This document shows positions 1-8,794 of a stretch of 64,000 bases of DNA, one piece after another (position 1 is the stretch's first letter; each line of letters begins with the position of its first letter). The stretch is from NCBI GenBank assembly GCA_027486405.1, contig JAIXPD010000047.1, forward strand, positions 105,644 through 169,643, given 5' to 3'. Both the position numbers and the translations under genes were made by a program. Source of the stretch: Azospirillum sp. (GTDB lineage Bacteria; Pseudomonadota; Alphaproteobacteria; Azospirillales; Azospirillaceae). The notes under the pieces were generated by a model. The model was not told where the DNA came from. It made no database searches and saw only the letters and a program-made list of their open reading frames with translations.

Positions 1-31
1 TTGAAAGCACGATCATGAAGTCAAAATCGCG

Positions 32-1054
32 ATGACGACCACGCCGCCGCCCCTGCTGGGGGAATCCCCGGCCTTTCACGCCGCGTTGGCCCATGTGTCG
101 CGGGTCGCCCCGCTGGAACGCCCGGTGCTGGTGATCGGGGAGCGCGGGACCGGCAAGGAGTTGATCGCCGCCCGTCTGCATTACCTGTCGCGGCGGTGGG
201 ACCGGCCCTTTGTGAAGGTCAATTGCGCGGCCCTGCCGGAAAGCCTGCTCGATTCCGAACTGTTCGGGCATGAGGCCGGGGCCTTCACCGGGGCGACGCG
301 CCGCCAGATCGGGCGGATCGAGCAGGCCGACGGCGGCACGCTGTTCCTGGACGAAATCGCCACCGCCTCCCCCGCCGTGCAGGAAAAGCTGTTGCGCGCC
401 GTGGAGTATGGCGAGATCGAGCGGGTGGGCGGACGCACGGCGACGGTGGATGTGCGGGTGGTGGGCGCGACCAACGGCGATCTTCCGGCGCTGGCCGCCG
501 CCGGTCGGTTCCGCGCCGATCTGCTCGACCGGCTGGCCTTCGATGTGGTGACGCTGCCGCCGCTGCGCGCCCGGCCCGAGGATGTCGCCCTGCTGGCCAC
601 CCATTTCGCCGTCGCCATGGCGCGGGAGCTTGGGCGACCGTTGTTTCCCGGCTTCACCGACGCCGCGCTCGACGCCCTGCGTGGCCACGACTGGCCGGGC
701 AACGTCCGTGAACTGCGCAACGCGGTGGAGCGCTCCGTCGCCGCCAGCGATCCCGACGCGATGGTCGCCACAATCGTGCTGGACCCGTTTGCCTCGCCCT
801 GGCGTCCGCGCCCGATGGCGTCGTCAGTCGTTTCGGAACCGGAATCGATTTTGGAGGTTGTGGAGCCGCCCACCGACCCATCCGAATCCCCGGGCGGTTT
901 CCTGGAGGAGTTGCGGGCGTATGAGGCGGACCGGTTGCGCGCCGCCCTGGAGCGTCACCGCTTCAACCAACGCCAGACCGCGCAGGCGCTGGGGCTGGGC
1001 TATCACCAGCTGCGCGGGATGCTGAAAAAGCATGGTCTGATTGGTGGGGGCTGA
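32..1054 (+). CDS. pspF: PspF-like sigma-54 enhancer-binding activator
   Basis: A 340-residue AAA+ activator of sigma-54 RNA polymerase without an N-terminal receiver domain, the architecture of PspF, which turns on the phage-shock (membrane stress) operon. Visible motifs are Walker A GERGTGKE (36-43), the sigma-54 contact loop GAFTGA (83-88), Walker B TLFLDE (103-108) and a Fis-type helix-turn-helix in the last 40 residues. pspF is normally divergent from pspABC, which would lie left of the window edge and cannot be checked. The family is certain; the PspF assignment rests on the missing receiver domain and the length. Confidence 0.85.
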   Translation: MTTTPPPLLGESPAFHAALAHVSRVAPLERPVLVIGERGTGKELIAARLHYLSRRWDRPFVKVNCAALPESLLDSELFGHEAGAFTGATRRQIGRIEQADGGTLFLDEIATASPAVQEKLLRAVEYGEIERVGGRTATVDVRVVGATNGDLPALAAAGRFRADLLDRLAFDVVTLPPLRARPEDVALLATHFAVAMARELGRPLFPGFTDAALDALRGHDWPGNVRELRNAVERSVAASDPDAMVATIVLDPFASPWRPRPMASSVVSEPESILEVVEPPTDPSESPGGFLEELRAYEADRLRAALERHRFNQRQTAQALGLGYHQLRGMLKKHGLIGGG

Positions 1055-1181
1055 TTGGGGGAGCCTGATGGGCGGATCGTGATGGGGAAAGGCGCGTCGA
1101 GAGTCATTCTTTCGCCACGGTTGGCGGGCAAATGATGGGGGAGCGCGGACGGCTCTTTGCGGCCCCGCGCGTCGGGGCTAT

Positions 1182-3542
1182 ATGGCGGGGGTGCGGCCTG
1201 TCGCCGCGCGCATTGACCTTGGGTGGAAGTGGGGCCAGGCCGTGAGCGCCGACCGACCGGATCAGCTTTTCGCCGGACCGCGACCGGGCCATCTGGGCAA
1301 GGCGGGCAAGGCCGCGCCCGCGAAACGATCCGCTCCCGCCAAGGGATCGCGCTTCGCCCTGGGCAAACTGCCGATCTTCGGCACGGCCAAGGCCGCCAAG
1401 GCCGCCAAACCGTCCCCCGCTGCGCCCCCGCCGCCAACACCGCCCAAGCCCCCCCCAAAAGCCCCGCAGGCCGCGCCCAAACCGGTTCGGTCCAGCGGGC
1501 GTTCCGTTGGGGGCGGGGGCGGGGGTGGGGGCGGGTCGGATCGCGGGATGCGCTGGGGCTTGCGGCTGGGCACGCTGATTCATTGGGGGCTGGTGGTCGC
1601 CATCTGGTGCGGGGTGGGGCTGGGCGCGGTGCTGGCCTATTTCGCGCTCGATCTGCCGGACATTTCCAAGGTGGCGCAGTTCGAACGCCGCGCCTCCGTC
1701 ACCGTGCTGGCCGCCGATGGGACCGAATTCGCCCGCTTCGGCGATCTGCACGGCACGACCTTGAGCGTCAAGGATCTGCCGCCGCACCTGATCCAAGCGG
1801 TCTTGGCGATCGAGGATCGGCGCTTCTACTCCCATTTCGGCATCGATCCGATTGGCTTGGCGCGCGCGGTGTACGTCAATTGGCGGTCGGGGCGGGCCAC
1901 GCAGGGCGGATCCACCATCACCCAGCAGTTGGCGAAGAACCTGTTCCTGACGGCGGAAAAATCGCTGAAGCGCAAGATTCAGGAGGCGATGCTCGCCCTG
2001 TGGCTGGAGCGCCGCTTCACCAAGGATCAAATCCTCACCGCCTATCTCAACCGCGTCTATCTGGGGGCGGGAACCTTCGGGGTGGACGCGGCGGCGCGCA
2101 CCTATTTCGGCAAACCGGCCACCCAGGTGGACATGCGCGAATCGGCCGTGCTGGCCGCGCTTTTGAAAGCGCCCTCGCGCTACGCCCCCACCACCAACCC
2201 CGACGAATCGGCCGAACGCGCCCGCATCGTGCTGGCGGCGATGGCCGACGCCGGGTTCATCACGCCGCAGGCGGCGGAAAACGCCCGCAACACCCCGCCG
2301 GTCCCGCGCCGCAAGCCGGGCGGCGATGGCCGTTACTTCGCCGATTGGGTGACGGATCTGGTGTCGGGCTTCGTCGGGTCCGGTCATGGCGACGTCATCG
2401 TGCGGACCACGCTGGACTTGAAGATGCAGCGCGCCGCCGAACAGCGGCTGGAAACGCTGCTCGCCACCGCCGGCCCCAGCGCGAATGTGCGCCAGGGTGC
2501 CCTGGTCGCCATGTCGCCCGACGGCGCGGTGCGGGCGCTGGTCGGTGGCCGCGATTACGACAGCAGCGAGTTCAACCGCGCCATCCAGGCCCAGCGGCAA
2601 CCGGGATCGGCCTTCAAACCCTTCGTCTATCTCGCCGGGTTGGAGGCGGGTTGGACGCCCGACACGCTGATCGAGGACGCGCCGATCCAGATCGGCAATT
2701 GGAGTCCGGGCAATTACGACGGCAAATACCGGGGGCCGATCACGCTGGCCACCGCACTCGCCCATTCCTCCAACACCGCCACCGTGCGCCTGATCGAAAA
2801 GGTGGGGACGGAGCGGGTGCGCCACCTCGCCGCCGCGCTGGGCATCGGCACGCCGATGATCAAGGATCTGTCGCTGGCGCTGGGAACCAGCGAGGTGACG
2901 TTGCTCGATCTCGTCCGCGCCTACGTCGGCATCGCCAACCGGGGTGCGCCGGTCTGGGCCTACGCCATCACCGAAATCCGCGACCGCGACGGGACCGTGC
3001 TGTACCGCCGCCAGGGCGGTGGTTCCGCCGCCGTGGTCGATCCGGCGCTGGCCGTGCAGTTGGCGCGGATGATGGCGGGGGTGATCGAGTTCGGCACCGG
3101 CAAAAGCGCCAAGCTCGACCGCCCGGCGGCGGCGAAATCGGGCACGACGCAGGAGTACCGCGACGCGTGGTTCGTCGGCTTCACCGCCGATCTGGTCGCC
3201 GGGGTGTGGCTGGGCAACGACAACAACGAGGCGATGAAGCGCGTCACCGGCGGCACGCTGCCCGCCAGGCTGTGGCAAGGCTTCATGATGGACGCCCACG
3301 CGGGCAAGCCACCGCGCCCGCTGCCCGGATTGGACGGCGCGCCCGCCTGGACCACGCCGGTGGCGGGTGCAACGCCGGGGACCGGTCCGGTGGGCCATCC
3401 CGGCGCGGCTCCGGTCGGGGCCGCCGCACCGCCCGCCGTCCCGGCGCGCGACGACAGCGGCATCGGCTCGCTCATCAGCCGTCTGGTCGGCGGTGGCAGC
3501 GCGCCAAAGGTTCAGCAGGATTACAATGGATCGGTGCGCTGA
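1182..3542 (+). CDS. Class A penicillin-binding protein (PBP1A family)
   Basis: Bifunctional peptidoglycan synthase of 786 residues. A basic Pro/Ala/Lys-rich cytoplasmic tail (about 1-110) ends in a run of nine glycines. One membrane anchor follows (about 128-153), then a glycosyltransferase domain with the catalytic EDRRFYSHFG motif and QGGSTITQQLAKN, and a transpeptidase domain with PGSAFKPF (Ser/Lys), SSN and KSGTT. The C-terminus is a disordered Pro/Ala/Gly tail. An in-frame GTG at 1242 is an alternative start that would shorten the cytoplasmic tail by 20 residues. It acts at the periplasmic face of the inner membrane in cell-wall synthesis. Confidence 0.9.
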   Translation: MAGVRPVAARIDLGWKWGQAVSADRPDQLFAGPRPGHLGKAGKAAPAKRSAPAKGSRFALGKLPIFGTAKAAKAAKPSPAAPPPPTPPKPPPKAPQAAPKPVRSSGRSVGGGGGGGGGSDRGMRWGLRLGTLIHWGLVVAIWCGVGLGAVLAYFALDLPDISKVAQFERRASVTVLAADGTEFARFGDLHGTTLSVKDLPPHLIQAVLAIEDRRFYSHFGIDPIGLARAVYVNWRSGRATQGGSTITQQLAKNLFLTAEKSLKRKIQEAMLALWLERRFTKDQILTAYLNRVYLGAGTFGVDAAARTYFGKPATQVDMRESAVLAALLKAPSRYAPTTNPDESAERARIVLAAMADAGFITPQAAENARNTPPVPRRKPGGDGRYFADWVTDLVSGFVGSGHGDVIVRTTLDLKMQRAAEQRLETLLATAGPSANVRQGALVAMSPDGAVRALVGGRDYDSSEFNRAIQAQRQPGSAFKPFVYLAGLEAGWTPDTLIEDAPIQIGNWSPGNYDGKYRGPITLATALAHSSNTATVRLIEKVGTERVRHLAAALGIGTPMIKDLSLALGTSEVTLLDLVRAYVGIANRGAPVWAYAITEIRDRDGTVLYRRQGGGSAAVVDPALAVQLARMMAGVIEFGTGKSAKLDRPAAAKSGTTQEYRDAWFVGFTADLVAGVWLGNDNNEAMKRVTGGTLPARLWQGFMMDAHAGKPPRPLPGLDGAPAWTTPVAGATPGTGPVGHPGAAPVGAAAPPAVPARDDSGIGSLISRLVGGGSAPKVQQDYNGSVR

Positions 3543-3686
3543 CTTTGTTATTGATCAAATGAATACTTGGATATGCTTTGTGTGTAACTGGAGTGAAGCG
3601 TAAAATTTTTTATAGTTTGATCTTGGATTCATTGAGTCCTGGTCCTAGCTGTAGGTCTGAAATCATTCATACGCTAGGAGGTGTTT

Positions 3687-4046
3687 GTGGTTGATGTTAA
3701 GAGCCTTCCTCCTCATGGCCCTTTTCAGGAGACTCCCCGGACGCGTAATTTGCGTCCATCGAATCGACTCTCTGGTGATCAAGAAAAACAAATTCGACAA
3801 CTGGCAAAGACTGGGCTGTCGGCAACTGAGATATCTGAAAATCTCTCTGTTGATCTCAGAAAAGTCGAATTGGCAATGGCGACTCTGCGAACGCGCGCTT
3901 CACGCCGAACGCGATTTACACTGAATGTTGGCGACGCTGCATATCGATACATTGAAAGGGAAAAACACCCTGGAGAGACTGTGTGGCAAGCAATGGACAG
4001 GCTTTTCTCGGAGCTTGATGGGTATCGGTCAATGACCCGGCGTTAA
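3687..4046 (+). CDS. Small putative DNA-binding protein, unrecognised family
   Basis: A 119-residue ORF in a stretch (about 3545-4040) visibly richer in A/T than its neighbours, suggesting foreign origin. GTG at 3687 is chosen because an AGGAGG Shine-Dalgarno (3676-3681) lies five bases before it. Residues around 30-70 have the pattern of a helix-turn-helix (DQEKQIRQLAKTGLSATEI), followed by an Arg-rich stretch and a short C-terminal helical part. I do not recognise a named family. The 3' end overlaps the convergent flavoprotein gene by 18 bp. Confidence 0.55.
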   Translation: MVDVKSLPPHGPFQETPRTRNLRPSNRLSGDQEKQIRQLAKTGLSATEISENLSVDLRKVELAMATLRTRASRRTRFTLNVGDAAYRYIEREKHPGETVWQAMDRLFSELDGYRSMTRR

Positions 4047-5351
4047 TGTTTCACTCAGCCGGTCCACGATCCCCCGGCCCACGGCCACGCCCATGGCGAA
4101 GCAGCCTTGCAGGAGATAGCCGCCGGTCGGGGCCTCCCAATCCAGCATTTCACCGGCCAGGAACAGGCCGGGGTGGCGTTTCAGCATGAAACGCTCGTCC
4201 AGTTCGTCCAGCGCCACGCCGCCCGCGCTGGAAATGGCGCGGTCGATGGGGCGGACGCCGGTCAGCGGCATCGGCAGCGCCTTCAGGCTGCGGGCCAGCG
4301 CCGCCGGGTCGGACAGGTCGGCCACCGGGGTGAATTCGCGCAGCAGCGCGGCGCGCACCCCCGAAATGCCCAGCGATTTTTTCAGGAAGGTTGCCAGCGA
4401 CTCGGCCCCGCGCTGGCGCAGGCGGTGCGCCACCTCGGCCTCTGTGCGGTCGGGCAGCAGATCCAGCGTCAGGATGGCGTGGCCGTCGGCGGCGATGGCG
4501 TCGCGCAGCGGGGCGCTGAGGGCGTAAACGGCCCCGCCCTCGATCCCGCTGTCGGTGACGATGAACTCCCCCTTGATCCGCCGACCGGCAACGGACTGGC
4601 GGGGGGCGGACGGGCCTGCGACGGACAGGCCGACGCTTTTCACCGGCTCCCCGGCGAAGCGGGCGCGCAGGTGATCGGACCACGGCACCTCGAACCCCAT
4701 GTTCGACGGGCGCAGCGGGGCGATGGCGACGCCAAGACCGGCGAGCGGCCCGGTCCAACGCCCGTCCGATCCGGTGCGCGGCCAGCTTGCCCCGCCCAGC
4801 GCCAGCAGGGTGGCGCGTGGCGACAGCGCCACGGCCTGCCCCTCGGCGGTGGTCAGCGTCAGGCGGCCGTCGGCGTCCCAGCCGGTCCAGCGGTGGCGGC
4901 GGTGCAGGGTCACGCCCAGCCCGTCGAGCCGCCGCAGCCACGCCCGCACCAGGGTCGATGCCTTCATGCCGACGGGAAACACCCGCCCGCTGCTGCCGAC
5001 GAAGGTTTCCACCCCCAAATCCGCCGCCCAATCGCGCAGGGCGTCGGGCGGGAAATCGGCGAGCAGACGACGGAACAGCGGTTCCGCCGCGCCGTAACGC
5101 GGCAGAAAGCGGTCGAGCGGTTCGGAATGGGTCAGGTTCAACCCACCGCGCCCGGCGAGCAGCAGCTTGCGCGCCGGGCTGGGGGCATGGTCGAACACGG
5201 CCACGCGCAGCCCGGCGCTGGCCGCGACCTCCGCCGCCATCAGCCCGGTCGGGCCGCTGCCGACGATGACGAGGTCAAGGGCGGCCAGATCACGATCCGT
5301 CGGAAGCGGGCGGGCCGGATCGGCGACGGGTGGGCGCGGGGCCTCGGTCAA
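4029..5351 (-). CDS. BaiN/HI0933-type FAD flavoprotein (TIGR03862-like)
   Basis: A 440-residue NAD(P)/FAD-dependent oxidoreductase of the HI0933/BaiN group, with an N-terminal Rossmann dinucleotide motif VIVGSGPTGLMAAEVA and the group's diagnostic KLLLAGRGGLNLTHSE segment soon after. The C-terminal GGVALDELDERF and GGYLLQGCFAMGVAVGR segments are also typical. The substrate is unknown. The likely start is TTG, immediately after the TGA of the upstream 86-residue gene and eight bases after GAGGA, so the two genes look translationally coupled. Confidence 0.8.
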   Translation of the reverse strand: MTEAPRPPVADPARPLPTDRDLAALDLVIVGSGPTGLMAAEVAASAGLRVAVFDHAPSPARKLLLAGRGGLNLTHSEPLDRFLPRYGAAEPLFRRLLADFPPDALRDWAADLGVETFVGSSGRVFPVGMKASTLVRAWLRRLDGLGVTLHRRHRWTGWDADGRLTLTTAEGQAVALSPRATLLALGGASWPRTGSDGRWTGPLAGLGVAIAPLRPSNMGFEVPWSDHLRARFAGEPVKSVGLSVAGPSAPRQSVAGRRIKGEFIVTDSGIEGGAVYALSAPLRDAIAADGHAILTLDLLPDRTEAEVAHRLRQRGAESLATFLKKSLGISGVRAALLREFTPVADLSDPAALARSLKALPMPLTGVRPIDRAISSAGGVALDELDERFMLKRHPGLFLAGEMLDWEAPTGGYLLQGCFAMGVAVGRGIVDRLSETLTPGH

Positions 5352-5612
5352 TCAGTCTTCCTCGTCCTGCGCAACCTCGTCGGCGAGGTCGGAGGCGAGA
5401 TCGGCGAAGTAACCGGCGTCCACCTCCAGCCCGTTTTCCTCGCAAATGCGCATGAACACGCGGTAGGCGTGCAGGATGGCAACGTCGAGGACGGCAAGGT
5501 CGCCTTCCTCGCTGTGACGATCCTCGATCTCCCGCTCTTGCAGGGTGGCGACGATGTCGTGCGCGGCGGCTTGCAGAACCGCGTCCATGGCCTGTTTGTG
5601 TTGGTTCGACAT
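5352..5612 (-). CDS. Small acidic conserved hypothetical protein
   Basis: An 86-residue acidic, probably all-helical protein (MSNQHKQAMDAVLQ start; C-terminus ADEVAQDEED). ATG at 5612 is preceded by GAGGA at a good distance. No enzymatic motif is visible. It lies directly upstream of the flavoprotein gene with stop and start touching, so the two probably form a transcription unit. Function unknown. Confidence 0.6.
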   Translation of the reverse strand: MSNQHKQAMDAVLQAAAHDIVATLQEREIEDRHSEEGDLAVLDVAILHAYRVFMRICEENGLEVDAGYFADLASDLADEVAQDEED

Positions 5613-5787
5613 CGCGGGCGTCCTCATCTCCGGTCGTGGTTCGTCGCCCCATCGGTCAGGACCGGCGCACAGGGCCGACGGGGGTGCCGGTGCGGCGCGA
5701 ACCGCCGGGTGCCTGGGCAGCAACCGGGGTCAGGCGCAGACCGGCTCCCCCTTGTTGTAGAACCGTTTCGCGGCGGGGAACAAGCCC

Positions 5788-6000
5788 TTAGAGCACACCC
5801 TTGCGGGCGATCGCCAGCGCCTCGGCCACGACCTCGGAATCGCCGATGTGGTTGGCCAGCAGCAGGATCAGCTTGGCGTTCAGCGTGGCGCTTTGGTCGG
5901 GGGTCAGATCGCGGTGGCTGTCGATCAGAGCCTGATAAACGTCATCCGGGTTGGCGAATCGGGCGGTGGTGACAAGAGCGTTGGTGATTGGGGCGGCCAT
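5788..6000 (-). CDS. DUF2783 small protein, candidate hydroxylase coupling subunit
   Basis: A 70-residue DUF2783-family protein (LNAKLILLLANHIGD is the conserved core) with an AGGAG ribosome site. It follows the FAD hydroxylase gene by 41 bp on the same strand. In Pseudomonas putida U, 3-hydroxyphenylacetate 6-hydroxylase consists of a large flavoprotein (MhaA) and a very small coupling protein (MhaB) that together make homogentisate. The size and gene order here fit that pair, but identity with MhaB is inference from context, not from recognised residues. Confidence 0.7.
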   Translation of the reverse strand: MAAPITNALVTTARFANPDDVYQALIDSHRDLTPDQSATLNAKLILLLANHIGDSEVVAEALAIARKGVL

Positions 6001-6041
6001 CGTGGCGGAACTCCTGAACAGGGAAGGGGGTGAGCGCCGAC

Positions 6042-7718
6042 TCAGCGACCGACCCAGCGACCAACCGCGCGGTTCAGCGCGGCGGCCAGGGCGGGGCCGT
6101 CGAAGGCGCGCCAGCGGGCGGCGATGTGCTGGTCGGGCCGGATCAGATACAGGCTGCCCGGTGTCAGATCGTAGCGCTCGCGCAACCGACCGGCGCGGTC
6201 CACCAGCGTGCTGGCGGCGTTGGTGACGGTCCCGCGCCGGTCGGCCACGGCGTGCCAGACCAGCGGCAGCGGCCCGGCGGCCAGCGCGTCCAGCGCGGCG
6301 GCGGTCTCGGTCGGGACCGGCCCATCCCCGGCGGCGCAGAGCACGACGAAGCGCCCATCGAGCGCGTCCATCAACCAGCCGTCCTGGCCGTTCCGTTCCA
6401 CCGGCGCGTCGGTGGCCGGTGCGCCGGGGACCATCTTTCCGGCGAAGGCATCACGGTCGGGCGTGTTCAGCGGGCTGTCGAGGTAGGTGGTGGGGGTGGA
6501 CAGGCGGCCCGAATTGACCAGGGAGCGGGCAAAGGGAAACTCCTCCGCCAGTTCCAGCACGGCGTCGCGGAAAATCCGGCTCATCGCGCTTTTCGGGGTG
6601 ATGAAGTCGGTGGAGCGGGTCGAGTTGAGGATGTTCTCCTTGGCCGCCGCCACCCGCTCGTCCGAATAGCTGTCGAGCAGGGACTCCGGGGCCAGCCCGT
6701 CGAGCACCAGTTTCAGTTTCCAGGCCAGATTGTCGGCGTCGGGCACGCCGCTGTTGGCCCCGCGCGCGCCGAACGGCGACACCTGATGCGCCGAATCCCC
6801 GGCGAAGAACACCCGGCCCGCCCGGAAATTGTCCAGGCGACGGCATTGGAAGGTGTAGACCGACACCCATTCCAGCTCGAACGGCGTGTCGTCGCCCAGC
6901 ATGGCTTTTAGGCGCGGGATGACACGCTCGGGCTTCTTTTCCTCCTCCGGGTCGGCGTCCCAGCCCAGTTGGAAATCGATGCGCCACACATTGTCCGGCT
7001 GCATGTGCAGCAGGGCCGATTGCTTGCGGTGGAAGGGCGGGTCGAACCAGAACCAGCGCTCCGCCGGGAAATCGGCGGTCATGATGACGTCGGCGATCAG
7101 GAAGCGGTCCTTGAACACCTCGCCATGGAACTCCAGCCCCAGCATCTTGCGGACGGAGGATTTCGCCCCGTCGCAGGCGATCACCCAATCGGCCTCGAGC
7201 GCGTAGACGCCATCGGGGGTTTCCACCTGCAACACCACATGGTCGCCCTCGTCCTTCACCGACAGCACGCGCGACAGCCAACGCAGCTCAAGCCCATCCT
7301 GGCGACCGGCCTCGGCGACCAGATAATCCTCCAAGTAATATTGCTGAAGGTTGATGAAGGCCGGGATCTTGTGGTCCGGCTCCGGCAGCAGATCGAATTG
7401 GTAGACCAGCCCGTCGCCGTTGAAGACCTTGCCGATCTTCCAGACCACGCCCTTGTCGATCATGCGCTGGCCCACGCCCAGCCGGTCCCACACCTCCAGC
7501 GCCCGCTTGGCGTAGCAGACGGCGCGGCTGCCGACGCTGACCGTGTCCTCCGCGTCGAGCACCACCACCGGCACGCCCTTTTTCGCCAGATCGAGCGCGG
7601 CGGTCAGGCCGACCGGCCCGGCCCCGATCACCACCACCGGATGACGGGGCCGCGCGCCGGTGCGCTGTTCCACCGACGGCTGATAGGGAAATTTCGGATA
7701 GCTGTAGGCCGCATGCAT
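6042..7718 (-). CDS. FAD-dependent aromatic hydroxylase (MhaA-like)
   Basis: A 558-residue class A flavoprotein monooxygenase. N-terminal FAD motif GAGPVGLTAALDLA, the middle DG motif (IACDGAKSSVR) and the second FAD motif GRVFFAGDSAHQVSPFGARG are all present, followed by a C-terminal thioredoxin-like region of the MhpA/PheA type. It should hydroxylate a phenolic ring with NAD(P)H and O2. With homogentisate dioxygenase and fumarylacetoacetase nearby, a 3-hydroxyphenylacetate 6-hydroxylase producing homogentisate is the best guess. The promoter at 7767-7795 contains the same putative MarR operator as hmgA. Confidence 0.82.
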   Translation of the reverse strand: MHAAYSYPKFPYQPSVEQRTGARPRHPVVVIGAGPVGLTAALDLAKKGVPVVVLDAEDTVSVGSRAVCYAKRALEVWDRLGVGQRMIDKGVVWKIGKVFNGDGLVYQFDLLPEPDHKIPAFINLQQYYLEDYLVAEAGRQDGLELRWLSRVLSVKDEGDHVVLQVETPDGVYALEADWVIACDGAKSSVRKMLGLEFHGEVFKDRFLIADVIMTADFPAERWFWFDPPFHRKQSALLHMQPDNVWRIDFQLGWDADPEEEKKPERVIPRLKAMLGDDTPFELEWVSVYTFQCRRLDNFRAGRVFFAGDSAHQVSPFGARGANSGVPDADNLAWKLKLVLDGLAPESLLDSYSDERVAAAKENILNSTRSTDFITPKSAMSRIFRDAVLELAEEFPFARSLVNSGRLSTPTTYLDSPLNTPDRDAFAGKMVPGAPATDAPVERNGQDGWLMDALDGRFVVLCAAGDGPVPTETAAALDALAAGPLPLVWHAVADRRGTVTNAASTLVDRAGRLRERYDLTPGSLYLIRPDQHIAARWRAFDGPALAAALNRAVGRWVGR

Positions 7719-7766
7719 GGATGTTTCCCCCTGGGGATGGATTTGGGCGGATTGTTATTGTTGCGA

Positions 7767-7795
7767 ACGATACAGTTTCATTTGATACCAATCAA
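7767..7795 (-). promoter_or_regulatory. Promoter with MarR-type operator upstream of the FAD hydroxylase
   Basis: On the minus strand TTGATT (7795-7790) and TATCGT (7772-7767) are separated by 17 bp. The spacer contains GGTATCAAATGAAACT (7789-7774), which aligns with the hmgA operator AGTTTCAAACGAAACT at 13 of 16 positions. Placement between -35 and -10 suggests repression by the MarR protein encoded at 10984-11499. Confidence 0.5.
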
Positions 7796-7926
7796 GCGCT
7801 GTTCGTGCGGGGCGGTGTATGCGATACAAACACAATGCATGATGCGGAAAATCAGTATCGCGTGCAACGCGGTTGCGGTGTAGCCTGGGCCGCGACACCC
7901 GCTGTTGTCATCGCCGAGGATGCCCG

Positions 7927-8544
7927 ATGAGCCTGCCGCGCCCCACCGTCTACGCCATCGACGGTGTGGTTCCCGTGATCGACCCGACCGCCTTCGTCCA
8001 TCCGTCGGCGGTGCTGATCGGCGATGTGGTGATCGGGCCGCGCTGCTACGTCGGCCCCTGCGCCAGCCTGCGCGGCGATTTCGGCCGGATCATCCTGGAG
8101 GCGGGCAGCAACGTGCAGGACAATTGCACCATGCACGCCTTTCCCGGCCACGACGCGGTGATCGAGGTCGATGGCCATGTCGGCCACGGCGCGGTGTTGC
8201 ACGGCTGCGTCGTCAAGCGCGGGGCGCTGGTGGGGATGAACGCGGTGGTGATGGATGGCGCGGTGATCGGCGAACAGGCCATCGTCGCCGCCATGGCCTT
8301 CGTCAAGGCCGGTTTTGCCGTGCCGCCGCGCACGCTGGCCGCCGGGATGCCCGCCAAGCTGGTGCGGGACCTGAGCGATCAGGAGATCGCCTGGAAGGCC
8401 GAGGGGACCGCCGAATACCAGCGCCTCAGCCAGCGCTCGCTCGCCACCATGGTTGCGTGCGACGCCCTGACGGTCGAGGAGGCGAACCGCCCGCGCGTGG
8501 ACGCGGGCACCGTGAAGCCGCTGCACCGCACCAAGGAGGGGTGA
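7927..8544 (+). CDS. paaY: PaaY-type hexapeptide-repeat thioesterase/carbonic anhydrase homologue
   Basis: A 205-residue left-handed beta-helix protein with repeated hexapeptides (for example IGDVVIGPRCYVGPCASLRGDFG) and gamma-carbonic-anhydrase-type histidines (MHAFPGHD, GHVGHGAVLHGC). PaaY in the phenylacetate pathway hydrolyses dead-end CoA intermediates. GAGGA precedes ATG 7927. It lies divergent from the aromatic hydroxylase, supporting a role in aromatic acid catabolism. No other paa genes are in the window, so the exact partner pathway cannot be shown. Confidence 0.8.
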   Translation: MSLPRPTVYAIDGVVPVIDPTAFVHPSAVLIGDVVIGPRCYVGPCASLRGDFGRIILEAGSNVQDNCTMHAFPGHDAVIEVDGHVGHGAVLHGCVVKRGALVGMNAVVMDGAVIGEQAIVAAMAFVKAGFAVPPRTLAAGMPAKLVRDLSDQEIAWKAEGTAEYQRLSQRSLATMVACDALTVEEANRPRVDAGTVKPLHRTKEG

Positions 8545-8548
8545 GCGG

Positions 8549-8736
8549 ATTCACACATCTTTGGCTTAAGCAACTCATTGGAAGGAAAAGAACTTTCCAC
8601 CGTCATTCCCGCGAAGGCGGGAATCCAGACTTAATCCATAAGGTTCGTCTGGCAAACTCTGGCTCCCCGCCTTCGCGGGGATGACGGAAAAGTCGTTTTC
8701 CTTCAATTGGTTGCGGTAAGTGAAAGATGTGTGAAT
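8549..8736. mobile_element. MITE-like element with ~80-bp imperfect terminal inverted repeats
   Basis: This 188-bp non-coding stretch begins ATTCACACATCTTT and ends with its inverse. The whole left arm, including CGTCATTCCCGCGAAGGCGG (8611-8630), recurs in reverse complement in the right arm. A 15-bp direct repeat CCAAGGAGGGGTGAG lies outside it (8531-8545 and 8744-8758) and includes the paaY stop codon, as expected of a target duplication. No ORF is present, so it would need a transposase from elsewhere. Confidence 0.7.
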
Positions 8737-8794
8737 GCCATAGCCAAGGAGGGGTGAGGGCGGCGCAGCGGGTGGGAGCGGTGGGTGGTGGCGT

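Noticed and set aside
1104..3398. 764-codon minus-strand frame opposite the penicillin-binding protein
   Set aside because: Shadow frame; composition is Arg/His/Gln-rich and the sense strand carries all PBP1A motifs.
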